A program made the translations under genes and the position numbers. The notes beneath the pieces are model-generated. The model was not told the DNA's origin. It did not search any database and worked only from the letters and a program-made list of their open reading frames with translations. From NCBI GenBank assembly GCA_020466095.1, contig CM035807.1, positions 36,026,039 to 36,090,038 on the forward strand: a DNA stretch of 64,000 nt. The letters run 5' to 3'. Shown piece by piece: positions 58,031-64,000 of this stretch. Positions within the stretch are counted from its first letter, which is position 1, and each line of letters opens with the position of its first letter. This stretch comes from Chlorops oryzae (taxonomy: Eukaryota; Arthropoda; Insecta; Diptera; Chloropidae).

Positions 58031-58365
58031 ATCCCTGAGTATCTTAATTCAAACCAACAAAAATTATTCTGGAATATGTTTTATGAAAAAATAAACGTTA
58101 ATACTTTCTTATGACCATGAATACAGTCCCACACGTGACACTCATTTTTGAGCTTTTATCTCATAATAATTGAAACAAGGACGTGATTCTAAAGGACCTA
58201 AATTTTGTAAAACGTTTAACAATCGTTTAGCACTGAAATTACAGAATTTGTCCTCCGAATGGCTGTCACGGGTGTCACGGGTGGGACAGTTTCTCCTGAA
58301 ATTGCCCATATGATTAAATTACAAGGTGCCCCGCGAAATAAAAAAAAATAATTTTTTCTTTGAAA

Positions 58366-58448
58366 TAGGGGCCTCCGACGGAGCTTAGTTTTACCTCTTA
58401 CAAGATTCCCACAAAACTAGTATGCCCCGCTGAAGCTGGGTGTAAAAA
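58366..58448 (-). mobile_element. Family B leader fragment
   Basis: GGAGCTTAGTTTTACCTCTT, ACAAGATTCCCACAAAACTA and CCGCTGAAGCTGGGTGTAAA match the last ~80 bp of the 43274-44336 copy. Everything else is lost. Confidence 0.65.
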
Positions 58449-61400
58449 GGACACGTAAAAGCGTACAAGTACGAGAATAATCTAACGTTCAATTTAACGG
58501 TCGTTAGTAGGCGAAAAGCGGCTTGTTGCGTTCTTTGTTTTAGGCTTTATTAAGTTCCAAACCATTCCTTTTTACATTCTACGCCTTAATGAAAACAGTT
58601 AAGACTCTCTTCCTGTTTTGCTGTGAAAGTAATAAACGGTTAAATTTAATTGACGGAACTTCTTTTTACAAGAATATATGCAGGCTTCAAGCTTTTCTTT
58701 TGATAACCAATTTAAGCTCAAGTCATTTCGAGAAATAATTCGTTTTAAAATTTATGCGAAGGGGATCTTATGTTTTATGATACAGGCTCATAAAATTTTG
58801 ATATTAAATTCTCTTCTCTCCTTCAAAATGTCAAAGTTTCATACCTGTGACTTCAGACATCAAAAAACGCCACGTCAAAAGAACCTTCAAAAAGTGATTG
58901 TTCATTTTAGATTTTTGATGTAAATTGCAATTAATTTTATATGATCAACGAAAAATAATTCTTAAATATGTATATATGTAGATACAACGTTGCTCCAAAA
59001 CTCCGTTCCTTTCCTTTGGTAAAATGAAATTTACTTGAGCCAAAGCTGGTTTATATGAAAGCTCCATTCGGTGGGCCCTCAAAAGATTGACTCTTTAAGA
59101 AAAAATTCGAATTATTTTTCTCATGTAGGTACAGTGAATGGGCCCTTTGGTTGAAGTCTAGTAGACAGGTACGATTTTGATGTAAAATCATCTCCCTTTT
59201 TACTATTGTAGGAAGTATTTGACAAGTTATTCAAGTGTTTCATGAATTGGTTAAGAAAAAAGTTATGTGCGTTTTTTGTTGTTATAATTTTTGCGTTTTA
59301 TGGCGTTTTTTCAGCAATTTTTAACTAATATAAAGAATTTTTCAGTTATCTTTAAAAGTTGCAAGTGAAATTTCTGAATTTTTTTTTTATGAATTCTCGG
59401 AGATTTTCATATAACATATGTATATTTCATCTTTTTTTGAGAATACTTTTATCGTCGATTGAAATTTTGAGAGCGCTGAAAAGAAAATTTTCGAGGCGGA
59501 GGGGCAAGTTGCTGAAGCTGTCCAAGACATATTAAGCGATGTGCTACAAAAAAATATTTCAAAAACTATTTATAAGGAGAAATTGATGTTAATTCTTTTA
59601 AATGTGCACCAATTTGATGTGTAGAGATCATATTCCAAGAATAAGCCGATTTTGAATGATATTGGCCGCTCTTTTAGTACAGGAACGATAAACAAACTCC
59701 TAGTCATACAATTCAACAGTTTTGAATAAAGCTTAAGATTTTTTTTTCCATACATTTAAATATTGATTTTTATGCATACTTTGGGCATTTTTAAAACTTT
59801 TTTAAGGCCATTTATAGCGAGTTTGAGTTTTTAATGGCAACAAAATCCGGAGCCTGCCAATAATCTTTGATTTTCGTTACCATTCGTAAGGCATTTAAAA
59901 GTCTTCTGTGAAAATGTAAGCGTTGCGGATAGTGCTCTACAAATATTCGAGCAAAAAAGAAAACACAAGAATGAAAGAATAAACGGTTATTGAAACCAAC
60001 ATTGTAAAGTTGAATTGGGGTCTCAGAAAAATTTAATCGGAAGGCAATGAAATTTGTTTATGGACGATGTACCCAAACTCTATAATAAATACTACTAAAA
60101 TTCTTTAGCCAAGCATTAAGTCCGTCTTATGGCCCGCAGCAAATATTCCCCCAAGTTTATAACTTTTACCACATATGGAAACGAAAACCTGACAGGGGGT
60201 GATGGAGCAGTTGCTTCTTTTCCTAACAAAAGTCTCAACCGCAAAATCGTTTATCTTCGTAGGCTATCTAAGTCTAATATTGGCTTTTGGAAAAATTTAT
60301 AAATTGCATGCAGACTACTAGGGCAACAATAAGGTAAACGGTCATGTGTATGTACATAAAAGCAGGAAGGAATAACATGTTGGTCATCCTAATGCTCTAG
60401 TACACATATTGATGCACTGAGAAAAATTTCGATATTGAAAACCATTTGCAGCTCTTGGATGCTATGATTACTACGTATGATAATATAAAATCTACAATCC
60501 TTCGAGGGTTTTTATTGTCATAATATGTGGAAAGTGTATTGTAGAAAGCGGATAACGCATCCATGGCATGCTCGTTTGCAATATAAAATTTTTAATAAGT
60601 ATGTTCATTCACTGAAGATTTAAATGCACAGACTTTCATGTTAAGAACAAATCGGCCCAGAAAAGTATGCAATGCATATTTCGTCCGAATCTTCACCCAG
60701 GAAAAGGGCAAGCCAATTTAAGCATTTTCGGGTCTACTTGAGAGTGTATGTTGGCTTAGGAGCCGTTAAGCAATAGCATATATTTTTGCTTCCCGGTTTT
60801 CTATGTGGCCATTCCCTTTTTCATGTACATAAATAGGGATGTGCATGTGTGCGTGCATTTGCAGCCCTAAAGTGCCTGTTTATTCTTGAGCTCTTAAAAC
60901 GGAAATTAAGGCGTTACAACATTTCACTTCACAACTATTTCTCCATATTCTTATGGGCCATAGCTGTAGCTGTTGCTGTTTGTTTTGTTCTGTAGTTGTT
61001 GTTGAACTGTTAGACAACAAGGATTTATATTTCTTGTAAATTGTTTGCCTCTGATGAAATTTATAGCATCCAGCTTTCACAAAACCATATCCATACGTAC
61101 GGAACGTACTTAGCAATGGTGAGCTGAAATAAAAAGCCTTGAAGCTGTGTTTGTTTTTGCTTTACAGTGCAGCATAATAATAACAACAACAAAAATGTCT
61201 ATGGCAACAACAACAAATATACCTTCAACAATGCTAAAAGCTACAATTGCTACATGCAGCTAATATATTAAACGTTGAAAAATGTTTCCGCAACCGCTTT
61301 ACCAAATTGCTTTATTCACTACTTGCCGACTTGCCCTTGCATCAAACACATACACACATACACACTTAGACACATAGAAGAACGGAAGAGCTTACGGAAC

Positions 61401-61978
61401 CAACAAGGAGTGCACACGCAACATTCAAACAAGCAACCAATATAGAGCTCTTGAGTTACAATGTTTCAAAAAGAGTTAGACGATATTTAAGCTCATAATA
61501 TAAAGTTATTAATAACACTTTGGCCAGCGTTGCCACCGTACTCATTGTTGTAATTATTTTAAAATTGAGCTGAAAAATATGTCTGCATTCGCTTTTTTAG
61601 GAACATTTCATAGGAGCAGTAAGTTAGCTAGCGATACAGTTTAGGGCCTTTTCCAACTCGATAATTAATAATTATTTTTTGGGTTTGTATTAAAGATTAA
61701 AAATTTAATTTTTGATTGCAAATAGCTGTCGTATATTGAGTATGACTCTCAAGAAAAAACCGTGAGAGAGAGCTCAAATAAACTTTTAAAAAATCGTGTA
61801 TTTTCGCATGTCGACTCGATGTTTCGTTGTGGGGCTCATGCCGAACTAACATTGTAAGCACGAACTGTGAAACGAGTGAGCAAGCTTGATAATTCGTGCC
61901 AATTGCTTTCAAAAAGTGATTTTTGCTAAGCTTGACCAATTTCAAATATCTTTCATTTGCGATTCAGGTGAGCGTTTT
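58449..61978. other. Unassigned non-coding stretch
   Basis: No supported gene. (CAA)n-like runs near 60963-61005 (complement) and 61168-61215 give glutamine-, threonine- or asparagine-rich chance frames. ACACATACACACATACACAC lies at about 61346-61365. Confidence 0.4.
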
Positions 61979-62452
61979 CATACCCGGCAGACACTGCATC
62001 GAGGGTATATTGCATTTGTGCGTCTGTGTGTAGCACCCCCAACCAATCGAGATGGGACATACAAAATGTGTCTTGAAATGATCAGAAATAATAGTCAAAT
62101 CCGTCCATCTGTCAATCTGTCTACGTGTGTACAGTTTTCTTATCGAAGGAGTTGAGCTATCTTATGAAAATTGGTATACTGCTGGCAAAGTTGAGTAAAA
62201 GTTGCTGAATAAGAAAAAGTTCGAGGATGGATCTGATCGGACCATTTTTAAAGCTACCTCGAGACCTAGGGTTTCTCACAAACATTGCAAAAATTTTTCT
62301 AAAATCAGAATCTTTCGAGAATTTTTAACGAAATCTCAAATTTTGGTTTTTATTTTTGCCTCCGATTAAAAGATATATATGTAGTTAACTGTTTATCTGT
62401 GTCGGGTATTGTATTGTAAGGTTTTCCTGAGTGTAACATCCTTACTTGTCTT
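61979..62452 (+). mobile_element. DINE-1/Helentron-like element, family A
   Basis: From TCATACCCGGCAGACACTGC with ATCGAGGGTATATTGC to GTGTCGGGTATTGTATTGTA and CATCCTTACTTGTCTT. TCTGTCAATCTGTCTACGTG replaces a long microsatellite; CTTATCGAAGGAGTTGAGCT and GACCATTTTTAAAGCTACCT are kept. More diverged and shorter than its neighbour at 62824. Confidence 0.7.
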
Positions 62453-62823
62453 ATTTCCGTTATTATATTCTCCGTACGATTTTTACATCATTCCTAACAC
62501 GTGCCAAGGGGGGCTTCAGTAAAACATTGAAACAACACGAACAGTCACTGAAAAATTCAGTGCTAATGTCTGCAAATGAACGCAAAGTAATGGTCTGAAT
62601 GCATCGACTTCTTTTTGTATACCCACTCATTTATTAATAGCGTCGTTGGCACGATACACAAAGAATATTCCAATATGCATTGCAAATAAATTGACTACAT
62701 ACAAAAAGAAGCCCTTCCGATGATGAAATCGAATAGAAGTGCGCAATATTGGTTCTAAATGACATACAAATATGATGCATGAAAGAATTTTTAAGTGGTA
62801 CCCACTGTTCAGGTCGTGTCATT
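62453..62823. other. Spacer between two family A copies
   Basis: AT-rich, no gene or repeat recognised. Confidence 0.4.
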
Positions 62824-63699
62824 ATACCCGACACACTCTGTGTCGAGGGTATATTGCGTTTGTGTGGTTGTGTGTAACACCCAGAACCAGTCGAGATAGA
62901 CCATACAAAATGTATATAGAAATGATCAGCGTCACCAGGAGATTCGATTTAGACATGTCCGTCCGTCTGTCCGTCTGTCCGTCTGTCCGTCTGTTTGTAT
63001 ACAGTTATCTTATCGAAGGAGTTGAGCTATCTTGACAAAATTTGGTATGCGTGCTCACGGGGACATGAGTAAGAACAAGTTCGAGAATGGACCCGATCGG
63101 ACCATTTTTAGGGGTACCTCCAGTACTAGGGTCTGTTACGAAAATCACAAAAACTGCTCTAAGACCAGAGTTTTTCAAAATATTTTGATGAAATTTGGTA
63201 TTTGAACATATTTAAAGGCAAAAAATATGATTTAAAAAAATTGGAAAAGTGGGCGTGGCAGAAGGGCGTTTTTTGAATATTGTCTCTTACACCCGAAATT
63301 CAAATGTAACTTGAACAAAATTTGGCAGTCATGCTTCCTTTGTAGCCATAAACATCCTCTCAAAAATTTTTTTTTATAGGTCCATTATTAAGGGTACCTC
63401 CAGTACTAGGGTCTGTCAAAAAATCTCAAAACTGCCCCAAAATCGGATTTTTTTTTGATATTCCACTGAAACTTAGAATTTGAACCTATATTAAGGCCTC
63501 CGATTAGAATTCCAAAAAAATGGAAAAAAGGGCGTGGCAAAAGGGCGGTTTTCATAAACAAATTCAACAAAAGTCGTTATATGGGGCCCGTAATGGCCTT
63601 AAACACCTCTTGATATTAAAAATTATTTGAAGATGTGTGTCTGTGTCGGGTATTCTATTGTCAGGCTCGCCTGACTATAACACCCTTACTTGTTTTCAT
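62824..63699 (+). mobile_element. DINE-1/Helentron-like element, family A, best-preserved copy
   Basis: Starts TACCCGACACACTCTGTGTC with GAGGGTATATTGCG, then ACACCCAGAACCAGTCGAGA, GAAATGATCAGCGTCACCAG, a CCGTCTGTCCGT tract (62957-62997), TATCGAAGGAGTTGAGCTAT, two GGGTACCTCCAGTACTAGGG blocks (about 63110 and 63394), two GGGCGTGGCA words, and ends GTGTCGGGTATTCTATTGTC, AGGCTCGCCTGACTATAACA, CCCTTACTTGTTTT. It is the reference copy for the other family A pieces. 876 bp, no coding capacity. Confidence 0.8.
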
Positions 63700-64000
63700 T
63701 AAGCTCTGAGGTGTTTCATTGCAATTTCAAGCTGTCAACAGTAGCAACGACAGTACGCTGCTTACGTATGCACATACATTTGTTTGTTTGATTGCATATG
63801 GGTACGTCTGCCTTTGCCGTTCCTTTGCGAAGTGCATGTGAAGAACACTCCTTGCACATGGGTGCGCGCGAAGAATTTACAAGTGTAAGGACCCAGTCGT
63901 TAAGTTCACCTCCTCACAGCGCTATAATGTTTGAATTTCAATTCATTCATTATTCAATGTATCAATAGAACTCATGTATGTATATGAAAAACAAAAAAAA
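63700..64000. other. Unassigned non-coding end of window
   Basis: No gene or repeat recognised; ends in AT-rich sequence with an A run. Confidence 0.4.

Noticed and set aside
60880..61116. 78-codon minus-strand frame with Q/T-rich centre
   Set aside because: Derives from a (CAA/CAG)n-like microsatellite; no upstream or downstream gene evidence.
1..64000. CRISPR arrays, bacterial operons, rRNA, phage or viral genes
   Set aside because: No array of regularly spaced short repeats with unique spacers, no ribosome-binding-site-led gene series, and no rRNA or viral gene was seen; the 127-bp arrays are continuous tandem repeats.

Overview
The window looks like non-coding, repeat-dense nuclear DNA of a higher fly (Cyclorrhapha). 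The clues are the very AT-rich background, DINE-1/Helentron-like interspersed elements with their typical CCGTCTGT microsatellite block, mellifera-type mariner transposons, a SINE/LINE tail of the insect CCTAACCTAACC type, and one exon that reads as the start of an immunoglobulin (Ig) domain of a Lachesin/klingon-like neuronal adhesion protein. There is no bacterial, organellar or viral gene organisation. The species cannot be named from the sequence.

Host genes. Two loci are supported. An Ig-domain exon on the + strand (50928-51041) has clean splice sites in phase 1 on both sides, so much of the window is probably intron of that gene. A compact intronless gene on the - strand (15372-16202, 276 aa) has a fly-like start context and a polyadenylation signal close behind the stop; its product is not recognised. 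It may be nested inside an intron of the first gene.

Layout. 1-5 kb: a foldback, a Harbinger-like element nested in a pogo/Tc1-like MITE, a possible promoter-like GC patch, then a hAT-like MITE inserted into a Helentron-type element. 5-12 kb: mostly unique AT-rich DNA with Helentron fragments. 12-18 kb: perfect palindromes, a foldback, two MITEs, the orphan gene, a Helentron-type copy and a hAT MITE. 18.8-20.9 kb: a Tc1-like MITE with a full-length mariner nested inside. 21-29 kb: mostly unique. 29.2-30.6 kb: nested foldback elements. 33.5-36.9 kb: Helentron-type copies around a decayed LINE. 40-41.3 kb: a second mariner. 41.6-44.3 kb: a Tc1-like MITE and a Helentron-type element with 127-bp tandem units. 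45-51 kb: inverted-repeat elements, then the Ig exon. 51-58 kb: TIR elements with tRNA-like modules, a 2.4-kb TIR element hosting a SINE, a second 127-bp-unit Helentron-type element, and a transposon hosting the 3' end of a LINE. 62-63.7 kb: two more Helentron-type copies.

The most interesting pattern is that structurally unrelated terminal-inverted-repeat (TIR) elements, with different TIRs and different target duplications, repeatedly carry one or two internal tRNA-like (box A/box B) modules. Several of these modules resemble each other more than their host elements do. Both mariners are full length but differently broken, so neither can encode transposase.
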